Source of the DNA: Haloarcula pellucida
Lineage (GTDB): Archaea; Halobacteriota; Halobacteria; Halobacteriales; Haloarculaceae
Assembly: GCF_014647235.1 (NCBI RefSeq)
Contig: NZ_BMOU01000001.1
Span: 662,262 to 726,261 of the forward strand
Direction of reading: 5' to 3'
Length of the DNA stretch: 64,000 nt
Position 1 is the first letter of the stretch, and the number at the start of each line of letters is the position of its first letter. Of the stretch, positions 1-12,003 are shown piece after piece. Made by a program: the position numbers and the translations under genes. A model generated the notes under the pieces. It was not told the DNA's origin, did no database searches, and worked only from the letters and a program-made list of their open reading frames with translations.

Positions 1-3336
<3,336 letters not shown>

Positions 3337-3448
3337 TCGGCCCACGGGCGTCGCGAGCGACCTTTTCGGCCCCATACTTTCACGGTCGGTGGACGAGAAC
3401 GACGACCATGCGACAGCACAGAGACCGGTATCCTGACGGAGCGACACC

Positions 3449-4237
3449 GTGACGACTCCGACCGTCGTCGCTCATCGCGGCTTCGCCGGGCAGAATCCGG
3501 AGAACACCGTCGCAGCAGTGCGGGCGGCCGCCGAGAGTGGCGTCGACGCCGTCGAGATAGACGTCCAACCGACGGCCGACGGCGACGTGGTCGTCTTCCA
3601 CGACCGGCGACTCGACGGCCGAGGCGAGAGTCGCGGCATCACGGACGGCGAGGGCGTCGTCTGGAAGCAGTCGACGGACGTCGTCACCACCGCGCGGGTT
3701 CTCGGAACCGAGGAGCGGGTGCCGTTACTGGAGACAGTGCTGGCCGCAGTCCCGGACCACGTCACCGTCAACGTCGAACTGAAGAACCCCGGCAGCGACG
3801 CGGTTCGGCCGGGACAGGCGCTCAACAGCGAGGAGCGAGAACGGGCCAAACAGCGCTGGCTCCCGTTCGTCGAGTCGGTGTACCGGGTCGTCGACCAGTT
3901 CCAGAACGACGTGGTCTACTCGTCGTTTTACGAGGGGGCCCTCGCGACCGCGGTAGAGCAGGCACCCGATGCTTCGGTGGCCGTCCTCGTCGCACCGGAG
4001 TGTGTCGACGCCGGCGTGACGGTCGCCCGGCGCTACGACGTCGACGGGGTCAACGTCCCGGTATCGACGCTCAGCGAGGACGGTAGCGAGCGGTTGGCCG
4101 CCACCGCTGCCGACGTCGACGCACCGCTTTACTGCTGGACCGTCTGCGACTGGCAGGACGCCCGTCGAGCGCTCGATAGCGGCGCGGACGGTATCATCGC
4201 CGACTACGCCAACCTCGATACCTTCGCGTGCATCTAG
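3449..4237 (+). CDS. Glycerophosphodiester phosphodiesterase family protein
   Basis: A 262-residue protein of the GDPD TIM-barrel family. The start VVAHRGFAGQNPENT contains the catalytic HRG with the following E-N-T; EIDVQPTADGDVVVFHD supplies the metal-ligand Glu/Asp and second catalytic His; VNVELK is the next conserved strand. Members hydrolyse glycerophosphodiesters to glycerol phosphate and an alcohol, here possibly from archaeal ether-lipid head groups (inference). Translation starts at a GTG. There is no signal peptide. The 3' end overlaps the convergent arginase gene by the four bases CTAG, which supplies the stop codon to both. Confidence 0.9.
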   Translation: MTTPTVVAHRGFAGQNPENTVAAVRAAAESGVDAVEIDVQPTADGDVVVFHDRRLDGRGESRGITDGEGVVWKQSTDVVTTARVLGTEERVPLLETVLAAVPDHVTVNVELKNPGSDAVRPGQALNSEERERAKQRWLPFVESVYRVVDQFQNDVVYSSFYEGALATAVEQAPDASVAVLVAPECVDAGVTVARRYDVDGVNVPVSTLSEDGSERLAATAADVDAPLYCWTVCDWQDARRALDSGADGIIADYANLDTFACI

Positions 4238-5148
4238 AGGACGACTTTCCCGAAGGCGCTCGCGGCCAGTTCGCAGGCGAGTTCCGCCGTTCGATTGTGG
4301 TCATCGAGGATCGGATTGACCTCGACCATCTCCATCGAGCGCAACTGGTCGCGTCGTTCCGCGACGTACTCCATCGCGATGTGGGCCTCGCGGTAGGAGA
4401 CCCCGCCCCGAACCGGCGTTCCGACGCCCGGCGCTTCCGTCGGGTCTAACCAGTCGAGGTCCAGCGAGACGTGGATGGCGTCGGTCCCGTCCGTGGCGAT
4501 GTCGATCGCTTCGTCGACCACTGTCGGGACGCTTCTCGCGTCGATGTCCGACATCGTGTAGGCGGTCACGTCGCTCTCGTTGATCAGTTCGCGCTCCTCG
4601 TCGTCGACGTCGCGCAGCCCGACCAACACGACGTTCTCCTCACTGACCGCGGGCGTGTGCGCCCACGGTTCGTCCCCGAACGATCCCTTCCCGAGAATGC
4701 CGGCGAGGGACATCCCGTGGATGTTGCCACTCGGCGTCGTCTGCGGCGTATTGAAATCACCGTGGGCGTCGAACCAGACGATGCCCAGCGACTCGTCGGG
4801 GTCGGCGGCGCCGGCGACGGTCCCGATGGCGATGGAGTGGTCGCCACCGAGGACGAGCGGAAATTCGCCGTCGTCGATAGTCCCTCGGACGGCGGTCCGG
4901 ACGTCCTCACAGACCTCTTCGGTCTCCCGGCGGAACTTCGCCCGCCCGCCGCTTGGCTCGTCGGCGTCGGGGTCGCGCTCCTCGGGCCGTGGGACTGCGA
5001 GGTCGCCGCTGTCGATGCAGGACGTTCCCAGCTTCTCGAATTGGTCCGCCAGACCGCCGTATCTGATCGCCGACGGGCCCATATCGACGCCCCGCCGGTC
5101 CGCCCCGAGGTCCATCGGGACCCCGAGCACACGAACTGTTCTGTCCAT
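4234..5148 (-). CDS. rocF: Arginase (ureohydrolase family)
   Basis: A 304-residue ureohydrolase with all three manganese-binding signatures: LGGDHSIAIGT, WFDAHGDFNTPQTTPSGNIH and SLDLDWLDPTEAPGVGTP. The wording of the second motif and the overall length fit arginase (arginine to ornithine plus urea) better than agmatinase, but formimidoylglutamase or agmatinase activity cannot be excluded from sequence alone. It is cytoplasmic. It is transcribed away from the histidine kinase gene and its stop codon shares a CTAG with the convergent phosphodiesterase gene. Confidence 0.88.
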   Translation of the reverse strand: MDRTVRVLGVPMDLGADRRGVDMGPSAIRYGGLADQFEKLGTSCIDSGDLAVPRPEERDPDADEPSGGRAKFRRETEEVCEDVRTAVRGTIDDGEFPLVLGGDHSIAIGTVAGAADPDESLGIVWFDAHGDFNTPQTTPSGNIHGMSLAGILGKGSFGDEPWAHTPAVSEENVVLVGLRDVDDEERELINESDVTAYTMSDIDARSVPTVVDEAIDIATDGTDAIHVSLDLDWLDPTEAPGVGTPVRGGVSYREAHIAMEYVAERRDQLRSMEMVEVNPILDDHNRTAELACELAASAFGKVVL

Positions 5149-5185
5149 ACAGGCCGTTGTCGGTCCAACGAATAAAGGACAGGGG

Positions 5186-5200
5186 CACGGTTAAGTTACC
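5186..5200 (+). promoter_or_regulatory. TATA-like box of the histidine kinase gene
   Basis: A GGTTAAGTTA-type element is centred about 30 bases before the ATG at 5224, the spacing expected of an archaeal TATA box serving a nearly leaderless transcript. Confidence 0.4.
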
Positions 5201-5223
5201 ACTACGACAAACTGTACTCATCA

Positions 5224-6750
5224 ATGGGGCACGACGAAAACGCTGCGACTTCCCACGTCCTCTATCTGGGCGCCGTCGAGTCCCGTACCAACACCGTGGA
5301 ACGGGAACTCGAATCGCGAGCGGACGTGACTGTCTACGCCACCACGTCGACCGAGGACGCACTCGAACGGCTGGCGTGGCCCGACATCGACTGTCTGGTC
5401 GTCGCTCACCGAACCGACCAGTTCGACGGTATCGAGGCCGCTGAGCGGGTCTGTGAGACCCATCCCTGTCTCCCCGTGATTTTGTTCGCGAGTCCCGACA
5501 GTGAGTCGGCGGCCACACGTGCGGTCGGAACCGCCGTCGACGAGTTCGTCGTCCACGAGGGTCCCGAGGCCTTCGACACCTTGGCGACTGTGATATCGGA
5601 CCTGAGCTTCGACGACGATATCGGCGACGTACACACGGCGGACCCCGAGGGACCGTTCGTCGCGAACGTCGACGCGGCGACAGTCGATCGGTTGCTCCGG
5701 GACGGTATCGACCGTGCCCGGCTAGAGGAACTTCTCCACAAGAGCAGGCTGTTCGACTCGATTTTCGACTCCATCCCCGTCCACCTCTACGTCAAAGACG
5801 AACAGGCCCGCCACCGGTACGTCAGTGCCGGCTACTTCGGAGACACACTGGACGAGTTCCTCGGCAAGACGGACCCCGAAATCGGCATGGTAGCCAATCG
5901 TCACGCCCGGCGGGCCTACGTCGAGGATATGCACGTCATCGAGGAGGACGAGTCGGTCATCGACAAGGTCGAGTACCTCCCGATGCTCGACCAGTGGAAC
6001 CTCACGTCGAAGGTGCCGTGGCGAGGTCCGGACGGCGACGTGGTCGGCCTCATCGGCGTCACGCGCGACATATCCGAACGGAAGGCACGCCAAGAGCAGG
6101 TCAGACGGCAGAACGAACGGTTGCATCGCTTTGCTAACATGGTGAGCCACGACCTTCGAAACCCGCTCCAGTTGGCGTTGTTGCGCCTCGAACTCGCCCG
6201 AGACGCCGACGACTTCGAGGCGGTCGCCGAGAACCTCGACAGCATCGAGCGTGCCCTCGAACGAATCGACGAACTCATCGACGACGTGTTGACGCTCGCC
6301 AGACAGGGGGCGCAGGTCGTGACGAAGTCGCCCGTCGATTTAGACGACGTCGTGAACGTGACGTGGTCGTCGGTCGACGCACCCGATGCGACCGTCGAAC
6401 GCGACGGCGCACTCGGGACGATACTCGGTGACGAGAGCCGCCTCAGACAGTTGATGGCCAACGTCTTTAGAAACGCCATCGAACACGGCGGCGCGTCGGT
6501 CACCGTTCGGGTCGGTCCCCTGACCAGCGCCACCGGGTTCTACGTCGAGGACGACGGGCCCGGGTTTCCGGATGCCGGCGGCGACGACCTGTTCGATGCC
6601 GGGTACACCACGTCTTCGGACGGAACGGGGTTTGGACTCTCTATCGTCCGTGAGATCGCAGCGGCCCACGACTGGATGGTGTCGGCCACGAACGGGACGG
6701 ACGGCGGCGCCCGCATCGAATTCACCGGCGTCGAGCGCCCGGACTCGTAG
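5224..6750 (+). CDS. PAS-domain sensor histidine kinase with a degenerate N-terminal receiver
   Basis: 508 residues. Residues 10-125 resemble a response-regulator receiver; about 175-295 form a PAS/PAC fold; the dimerisation box is FANMVSHDLRNPLQL with phospho-accepting His309; the C-terminal ATPase has the N box (ANVFRNAIEHG), the G1 box (VEDDGPGFP) and the G2 box (TGFGLSIVREI). No transmembrane segment is apparent, so the kinase is probably cytoplasmic. In the receiver the usual phospho-Asp position reads Ala (DCLVVAH where haloarchaeal relatives read DCVVSDY), so it is probably a pseudo-receiver. No response regulator is adjacent, and the signal is unknown. Confidence 0.88.
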   Translation: MGHDENAATSHVLYLGAVESRTNTVERELESRADVTVYATTSTEDALERLAWPDIDCLVVAHRTDQFDGIEAAERVCETHPCLPVILFASPDSESAATRAVGTAVDEFVVHEGPEAFDTLATVISDLSFDDDIGDVHTADPEGPFVANVDAATVDRLLRDGIDRARLEELLHKSRLFDSIFDSIPVHLYVKDEQARHRYVSAGYFGDTLDEFLGKTDPEIGMVANRHARRAYVEDMHVIEEDESVIDKVEYLPMLDQWNLTSKVPWRGPDGDVVGLIGVTRDISERKARQEQVRRQNERLHRFANMVSHDLRNPLQLALLRLELARDADDFEAVAENLDSIERALERIDELIDDVLTLARQGAQVVTKSPVDLDDVVNVTWSSVDAPDATVERDGALGTILGDESRLRQLMANVFRNAIEHGGASVTVRVGPLTSATGFYVEDDGPGFPDAGGDDLFDAGYTTSSDGTGFGLSIVREIAAAHDWMVSATNGTDGGARIEFTGVERPDS

Positions 6751-6768
6751 CGGTCGGCGTGTCGGTGC

Positions 6769-7689
6769 CTACTCGTACTGTGCACAGACGAGTTCGACGC
6801 CCTCGTCGAAGGAGATCGCCGGTTCCCACCCCGTCGCCGCTCGCATCTTCGAGGCGTCGGCACAGGTGTCGTGGACGAAGACGTCCTCGGGGATCGGGTT
6901 CCCCTCGTACACCGGTTCGACGTCGGCCCCCAACGCCTCGTTGAGTTGCTCGACGAGATGGGTGATACTGTACTGCTTGCCGGTCCCGAGGTTGTAGACG
7001 CCGGTGAGTTCGTGGTCGGCGGCCAGTTCGAGGCCGCGCACGACGTCGTCGACGTGAGTGAAATCACGCGTGTGACTACCATCGCCCCAGATGACCGGTC
7101 GTCGCCCGTTGGCGATGTCGTCGGCGAACTGGGCGATGAGGTTCGCGTACTCGCCCTTGTGCTCTTCGGCGCCCTCTTCCATGCCCTGATACACCGAGAA
7201 AAAGCGCATACCGGCCATCGACATGTCGTAGTGGTTGTGGAAGTACTCGGCGTACGCCTCCCGGGCGAGCTTCGACGCCTCGTACCCGCTGTTCGCGGTC
7301 ACGTCCATGTCCTCGGGCGACGGTTCCGTTCGGTCGCCGTAGATAGAAGAGGTCGAGGCATAGACGACGGTATCACACCCGTCGTCACGGGCTTGTTCGA
7401 CGACGTTGACGAACCCTTCGACGTTGATGCGGGCGCCGTGGGTCGGGTCGTCTTCGTGCATCGCGTACGAGGACAACGCTGCGAGGTGGAACACCACGTC
7501 GACGTCTGTCGGCAGGTCGTCTTCGAGGACGCTCCGGTCGACGTACTCGACCGCGTCGTCGACGTTTTCCTCGGTGCCGAGATAGCCGTCGTCGAGCGCG
7601 ACGACGTCGTTGTCGGCCGCGAGCGCGTTCGCGAGGTTCGACCCGATGAACCCGCCGCCGCCGGTCACGAGAACACGTTGTCCGTCCAT
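6769..7689 (-). CDS. NAD-dependent epimerase/dehydratase (nucleotide-sugar type)
   Basis: A 306-residue extended short-chain dehydrogenase. The N-terminal Rossmann motif is VTGGGGFIGSNLA and the catalytic pair is YEASK (YxxxK) with a preceding STSSIYGDR serine region. This combination is typical of UDP-glucose 4-epimerase-like and related nucleotide-sugar enzymes. The exact sugar cannot be read from the sequence. It could supply precursors for the glycosylation genes 15-30 kb away, but they are not linked in an operon, so that is inference. It is divergent from the winged-helix regulator. Confidence 0.85.
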   Translation of the reverse strand: MDGQRVLVTGGGGFIGSNLANALAADNDVVALDDGYLGTEENVDDAVEYVDRSVLEDDLPTDVDVVFHLAALSSYAMHEDDPTHGARINVEGFVNVVEQARDDGCDTVVYASTSSIYGDRTEPSPEDMDVTANSGYEASKLAREAYAEYFHNHYDMSMAGMRFFSVYQGMEEGAEEHKGEYANLIAQFADDIANGRRPVIWGDGSHTRDFTHVDDVVRGLELAADHELTGVYNLGTGKQYSITHLVEQLNEALGADVEPVYEGNPIPEDVFVHDTCADASKMRAATGWEPAISFDEGVELVCAQYE

Positions 7690-7790
7690 ACCTTTGGCAG
7701 GCCCACCAACCAGTAAATGGGTGTCGTTTTATTCTTCTCAGTCGTGAACAAAAATTCGGGGACGAGGGCCGGGAACGGTATGCAGCACCG

Positions 7791-7801
7791 TCGCTTTTAA
7801 G
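7791..7801 (+). promoter_or_regulatory. TATA-like box of the winged-helix regulator gene
   Basis: GCTTTTAAG lies 26-32 bases before the ATG at 7826, the spacing of a leaderless archaeal promoter. Confidence 0.45.
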
Positions 7802-7825
7802 AACGGCTGTACCGAACGACCTATT

Positions 7826-8359
7826 ATGTCTTCAATCGAGCTGACACCCAGTCAGAAAAATATTCTGCAGGAACTCGTAAACCTGTACAGGGAGAGCGAG
7901 AGCGCAGTCAAAGGTGAAGATATCGCAGAGAAGGTCGACCGCAACCCCGGTACCATCCGGAACCAGATGCAGAGCCTGAAGGCCCTGCAACTGGTCGAGG
8001 GCGTCCCCGGACCGAAGGGCGGCTACAAGCCGACCGCGACGGCCTACGACGCGCTCCAGATTCAGGACATGGACCAGGCCGCCGAGGTGCCCCTTCGGCA
8101 CAACGGCGACCTCGTCGAGCACGCGAACGTCGAGGAGATCGACCTCACGAGTGTCCACCACCCCGAAGAGTGTCGCGCCGAGATTCAGCTTCAGGGGTCA
8201 CTCTCGGAGTTCCACGAGGGCGACTCGGTCACCGTCGGCCCGACGCCGCTCTCGAAACTCCAGATCATCGGGACACTCGAGGGCAAAGACGACACGAACA
8301 ACAAGCTCATCCTCGCTATCGACGACATGCGAGCCCCGGCCGGCGAACCCGAGCACTGA
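7826..8359 (+). CDS. Winged-helix transcriptional regulator, uncharacterised
   Basis: A 177-residue protein. Residues 5-75 form a clear winged helix: LTPSQKNILQELVNLY, then the recognition-helix region NPGTIRNQMQSLKALQLVEG and a wing GPKGGYKPT. The rest (about 100-170) is beta-rich with GDSVTVGP and KLILAIDD, and may be an effector or dimerisation domain. It resembles the HTH half of archaeal regulators that carry CBS domains, but no CBS pair is visible here. Target genes are unknown. A T-rich run about 15 bases after the stop may terminate transcription. Confidence 0.75.
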   Translation: MSSIELTPSQKNILQELVNLYRESESAVKGEDIAEKVDRNPGTIRNQMQSLKALQLVEGVPGPKGGYKPTATAYDALQIQDMDQAAEVPLRHNGDLVEHANVEEIDLTSVHHPEECRAEIQLQGSLSEFHEGDSVTVGPTPLSKLQIIGTLEGKDDTNNKLILAIDDMRAPAGEPEH

Positions 8360-8369
8360 CTCGGCAGCC

Positions 8370-8382
8370 GGTTCTTTTTACG
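8370..8382 (+). terminator. T-rich terminator after the winged-helix regulator
   Basis: GGTTCTTTTTACGG begins about a dozen bases after the stop codon. A short T tract without a strong hairpin is the usual archaeal termination signal. Confidence 0.35.
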
Positions 8383-8525
8383 GTCATCTCTGTCTGTCGG
8401 CGTTTCCCGACCACCCCGTAAGCAGCGGCTCTCCCGAAGCGTCGTCAAGGATTGATTACTGAGGTGGACAGTTCTCTGACGGCGATTTCGTAGCCTTTGT
8501 ATCACCCGGTCCCCGACTCGCCAGT

Positions 8526-9689
8526 ATGAGCGACAAGGTCGTCGTACTCGGTGCGGGGTATGCCGGTGCAGGCGCCATCAAGAGCCTCGAAGACGAACTG
8601 AACGGTGAAGCCGACGTCACCTGGATCTCCGACACGGACTACCACCTCGTCTTGCACGAGTCCCACCGGTGTATTCGGGACCCGTCCGTTCAGGAGAAGA
8701 TCGCCATCCCGATCCACGAGATCAAGCAGCCGACGACCAACTTCCGTCAGGATACCGTCGTCGACATCGACACCGAGGACCGACTCGTCGAACTCGAATC
8801 CGGCGACGACGTCGAGTACGACTACCTCCTCGTCGGCTTGGGTTCTCAGACGGCTTTCTTCGGTATCGACGGCCTCGAAGAGTACGCCCACACCCTAAAG
8901 AGCTTAGACGATGCGCTGGGCATCCACGACGCGATTCAGCAGGCCGCCCGCGACGCCTCCCAGAGCGACCCGGCACAGGTCATCGTCGGCGGTGCCGGCC
9001 TCTCTGGCATCCAGACGGCCGGCGAAATCGCCGAGTTCCGCGACAACCACCGCGCCCCCATCGACATCCACCTCGTCGAAGGCCTCGACGAGATTTTCCC
9101 CGGCAACGACCCCGAACTACAGGGTGCCCTGCGTAAGCGGCTGGAAGACGCCGACGTGAACATCCTGACCGGCGACTTCATCGGCGAGGTCGACGAGGAG
9201 ACGGTGTACATCGGCGACGACGAGGAACTCGACTACGACACGCTCATCTGGACCGGCGGTATCACCGGTCGCGACTGCGTGCGCGACGTCGACTTAGAGA
9301 AAGACGAGCGCAACCACCGCATCCACTCCGAGGGCGACTTCCAGACCGAGGACGAGCGCGTCTTCGCCATCGGCGACTGCGCCCTCATCGACCAGCCGGG
9401 CGAACAGCCCGCCCCGCCGACGGCACAGGCCGCGTGGCAGGCCGCCGAGGTCGCCGGGCAGAACCTCGCCCGTGCGGTCCGCGGCCAGCCGCTGAAGACG
9501 TGGACCCACAAGGACAAGGGGACCGTCATCTCCGTCGGCGAGGAAGCCGTCGCCCACGACGTGATGGGCATGCCCATCGACACCTTCGGTGGCTTCCCGG
9601 CGAAGATGCTGAAGAAGGGCATCGCCGCCCGCTGGATCGCCGACGTCACCGGCATCGGTCGCGCCGCGAAGGCGTGGCCGGACATGTAG
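8526..9689 (+). CDS. Type II NADH dehydrogenase-like FAD-dependent oxidoreductase
   Basis: A 387-residue pyridine-nucleotide-disulphide oxidoreductase fold. The N-terminal FAD motif is VVVLGAGYAGAGAIKSL; a second nucleotide-binding motif sits near residues 150-160 (VIVGGAGLSGIQTAGE); the C-terminal FAD contact is RVFAIGDCALID. The order matches single-subunit NDH-2 enzymes that pass electrons from NADH to quinone at the membrane surface. There are no membrane spans; a C-terminal amphipathic anchor is likely. Sulfide:quinone oxidoreductase is an alternative, but its conserved cysteines are not evident. It is followed by a repeat-like stem-loop region. Confidence 0.82.
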   Translation: MSDKVVVLGAGYAGAGAIKSLEDELNGEADVTWISDTDYHLVLHESHRCIRDPSVQEKIAIPIHEIKQPTTNFRQDTVVDIDTEDRLVELESGDDVEYDYLLVGLGSQTAFFGIDGLEEYAHTLKSLDDALGIHDAIQQAARDASQSDPAQVIVGGAGLSGIQTAGEIAEFRDNHRAPIDIHLVEGLDEIFPGNDPELQGALRKRLEDADVNILTGDFIGEVDEETVYIGDDEELDYDTLIWTGGITGRDCVRDVDLEKDERNHRIHSEGDFQTEDERVFAIGDCALIDQPGEQPAPPTAQAAWQAAEVAGQNLARAVRGQPLKTWTHKDKGTVISVGEEAVAHDVMGMPIDTFGGFPAKMLKKGIAARWIADVTGIGRAAKAWPDM

Positions 9690-9692
9690 CGA

Positions 9693-9757
9693 CCACCTTT
9701 TTCGGCGTCGGGTTCGCGCTTCGCACGAACCGCTCCTCGAAAAACGTGGGCCAAAAA
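9693..9757. repeat. Intergenic repeat element, copy 1
   Basis: This short element has two blocks, CCACCTTTTTCG (9693-9704) and CGCTCCTCGAAAAACGTGGG with flanks (9731-9751), separated by a small stem-loop and ending in an A-run. A second copy with the same blocks and spacing class lies at 16098-16168. The T-run on one strand and A-run on the other could end transcription from both sides; here it sits between two convergent genes. Confidence 0.6.
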
Positions 9758-9760
9758 GGC

Positions 9761-9807
9761 GGCCACTCACTCCGTTCGTGGCCGTGAACCGGCGGCGTCG
9801 CCGCCGG
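9761..9807. terminator. Two hairpins between convergent genes
   Basis: GGCCAC...GTGGCC (9761-9783, loop containing TCACTCCGTTC) is followed by the palindrome CCGGCGGC-GTC-GCCGCCGG (9789-9807). They lie between the convergent NADH dehydrogenase and methyltransferase genes and may act as a bidirectional terminator. The remaining bases up to 9903 show no gene. Confidence 0.4.
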
Positions 9808-9903
9808 ATGCTGGCCGCCCCGTATTCTGCTCTCTGTCTGCTCGCGGCCTGCCCTCCCCCGTCGTCGCGGCACGGAGGCCGCTCCCGGCCCACCGCCGGT
9901 GAC

Positions 9904-10686
9904 TCAGTCCGCGACGGCCCAGAAGCCAAGCGTTCGCGGCACCTTCGCTCGTAGCTCCGGCGACGAACTGCCGCCGGGGTCCTCGTCGTAGTCGTCCGGG
10001 TCGTCGCTCTGCGGGACTTCGTACACTTCCTTCACGGTGAATCCCGCGTCGACGAGTGCCGCGTGGAGGTCACCCACAGTTCGGTCGAACACGACGATGT
10101 CGTCGTGGAGTACGTCGTCGTGCTTGTCGCGTCGAGGACCGGTGACGTGGTAGCTCCGTTCGAGGGCCAGCGTCTCGGGGTCGAACAGTTCGTGGAAGGG
10201 GTGGGGTACGTCGAAGGTGAGTACGCCCCCGTCCCGGAGCAGACGGTGGGCCTCCCCGAGTGCCGCGTCGAGGTCTTCGACCATGAAGTAGACGAACCCC
10301 GAGTACGCCACGTCGAACGCGTCGTCGGCGAGCGGTACGTCCGTCACGTCGCCCGTGACGAACCGCGCGTCGACGCCGTATAGGTCTCGGAGGCGAACCG
10401 CGTGGCGGAGTTGCTCGATAGAGAAGTCGACACCGACGGCCCTCTCGACGCCGTCGCGGGCGACGCCGACCGTTCCCTGCCCACCGCCACAGCCCAGTTC
10501 GACGAACGCGGTGTCTTCGCGGGCCGGTAACCGGTCGGCCTGCCAGTCCGCCATCGACGCTGGATCGGGCAACGGCGAGTACACCGGTGGAAGCCCGCCC
10601 TCGGCAGTAGCCGCGTTCCACAGCGCCTGATGATCGTCGCTCCACGCGTCCCACAGTTTCCGGTTCTCCCGGTCCGAATTCCCCAT
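9904..10686 (-). CDS. Class I SAM-dependent methyltransferase
   Basis: A 260-residue Rossmann-fold methyltransferase. Motif I is FVELGCGGGQGTVGVA, followed by AVGVDFSIEQL (motif II) and VPLADDAFDVAYSGFVYFM (motif IV region), a layout typical of methyltransferase family 11. The substrate is unknown. I chose the ATG at 10686 (MGNSDRENRKLW) because the frame further upstream lacks family features and runs into the uridine phosphorylase region. It is the last gene of a minus-strand run with the nucleoside-salvage genes, 64 bases downstream of them. Confidence 0.83.
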   Translation of the reverse strand: MGNSDRENRKLWDAWSDDHQALWNAATAEGGLPPVYSPLPDPASMADWQADRLPAREDTAFVELGCGGGQGTVGVARDGVERAVGVDFSIEQLRHAVRLRDLYGVDARFVTGDVTDVPLADDAFDVAYSGFVYFMVEDLDAALGEAHRLLRDGGVLTFDVPHPFHELFDPETLALERSYHVTGPRRDKHDDVLHDDIVVFDRTVGDLHAALVDAGFTVKEVYEVPQSDDPDDYDEDPGGSSSPELRAKVPRTLGFWAVAD

Positions 10687-10750
10687 ACGGGTCGTACCAG
10701 CGGGCTCGAAAATGAGCGTTCGGGTAGCGTGCGAACGCGTACCACCGGGG

Positions 10751-11575
10751 CTACCGCTCGATAGAGAGACCGGCGTGCCACCCGTCGGCGTCCGCTTCTT
10801 CGACGGCCTCGTCCATCCGTTCGAGGTAGGTGACGGCGAGACTCGCACACTTCGTCGCTTTGCGCTCGCCTTCGGTTCGGAACTCCCCCGTCTCGCGGTT
10901 GGCGTAGACCGTACAGACAGCGCCGGCCCGGAGCCCGTAGATGCTGGCGAGTGTGAGGATGCTCGCCGCCTCCATCTCGAAGTTGACGACGCCGGCCTGC
11001 CGGAGTTCGTCGAGTTTGGCGTCGCTGTCGCGGGCCTCGAAGCCGTCGAACCCGGGGCGTGACTGGCCGGCGTAGAAGCTGTCGGTCGAGCAGGTGACGC
11101 CGAGGTGGTAGTCGTAGCCCAGTTCCTCGGCAGCGGCGACCAGCGCCGAGACGACGCGGTGGTCGGCGCTCGCGGGGTAGTCCTCGCGGACGTACTCCTT
11201 GCTCGTTCCCTCTTGTCTGACGGCACCCGTGGTGATGACCAAATCCCCGACGCTGGCCTCCGGTTGGATGCTCCCGCAGGACCCGACCCGAAGCAGGGTG
11301 TCGACGCCGACGCGAGCCAGTTCCTCGACGGCGATAGCCGCCGACGGCGACCCGATACCGGTCGAAGTCACGGAGATGGGCGTCCCGTCGTGCGTTCCGG
11401 TCGCGGTCCGGTACTCCCGGTGCTCGCCGGTCACCTCGTAGTCGTCCCAGTCGGCGACGACCTTCTCGACGCGTTCCGGGTTGCCCGGTAAGAGCACGCT
11501 GTCTGCCACGTCGTCGGGACCGACGGCGAGGTGGTACTGCTCGTCGTCGTTCGGGTCCTCGCTGTCGCCCGTCAT
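10751..11575 (-). CDS. udp: Uridine phosphorylase-like nucleoside phosphorylase
   Basis: A 274-residue member of the PNP/UDP phosphorylase family. LLPGNPERVEKV near residue 30 and TSTGIGSPSAAIAVEEL with RVGSCGSIQ (residues about 70-105) form the phosphate and ribose sites; FEMEAASILTLA carries the ribose-binding Met-Glu. It would cleave uridine with phosphate to uracil and ribose 1-phosphate. The start codon overlaps the stop of the upstream cytidine deaminase by four bases, so deamination of cytidine and phosphorolysis of uridine are encoded together. Confidence 0.88.
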   Translation of the reverse strand: MTGDSEDPNDDEQYHLAVGPDDVADSVLLPGNPERVEKVVADWDDYEVTGEHREYRTATGTHDGTPISVTSTGIGSPSAAIAVEELARVGVDTLLRVGSCGSIQPEASVGDLVITTGAVRQEGTSKEYVREDYPASADHRVVSALVAAAEELGYDYHLGVTCSTDSFYAGQSRPGFDGFEARDSDAKLDELRQAGVVNFEMEAASILTLASIYGLRAGAVCTVYANRETGEFRTEGERKATKCASLAVTYLERMDEAVEEADADGWHAGLSIER

Positions 11576-11958
11576 CTGTCGAGGTGGCCCGGGGTAATCG
11601 TCGTCGGGAGCAGTTCACCCAACGTGTACTCCGCCCCCGCCTCGCCGTCGGTGTAGATAGGCAGGTCGTCGTCACAGAACTCCGCGAGCGTCTGTCGGCA
11701 CATCCCGCAGGGAGTCACGCCGTCGCGCTTGTCCGAGGAGACGGCGAGACGGGTGAACTCGCGGTGGCCGTCCCTGACCGCCGACCCGATAGCCACCTCC
11801 TCGGCGTGGAGGCTGTTGCTGTAGTTCGCGTTCTCGATGTTACACCCGGTGTAGACGGTGCCGTCTACCGTCTCGATGGCGGCGCCGACGCGGTACTCCG
11901 AGTACGGGGCGTAGGAGGCCTCGACCGCCTCTCGCGCTGCGTCCATCAGGTCGTCCAT
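11572..11958 (-). CDS. cdd: Cytidine deaminase
   Basis: A 128-residue zinc deaminase of the short, tetrameric size class. The catalytic motif is SLHAEEVAIGSAV (HAE: zinc ligand plus proton-shuttling Glu) and the second zinc motif is PCGMCRQTLAEF (PCxxC). Short cytidine deaminases such as the Bacillus enzyme have CAE at the first motif; here it is HAE, a ligand set more usual in the long enzymes. It converts cytidine or deoxycytidine to uridine forms. It overlaps udp by four bases and follows the phosphohexomutase gene by 45 bases. Confidence 0.92.
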   Translation of the reverse strand: MDDLMDAAREAVEASYAPYSEYRVGAAIETVDGTVYTGCNIENANYSNSLHAEEVAIGSAVRDGHREFTRLAVSSDKRDGVTPCGMCRQTLAEFCDDDLPIYTDGEAGAEYTLGELLPTTITPGHLDR

Positions 11959-12003
11959 ACCGACGGGTCGGGTGGCCCGGGCAAATAGCCACCGGCGGCG
12001 CGC

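Noticed and set aside
3408-3452. 14-codon frame (MRQHRDRYPDGATP) overlapping the start of the phosphodiesterase gene
   Set aside because: It has no promoter-like spacing, and its only support is the stop/start overlap; too short to defend.
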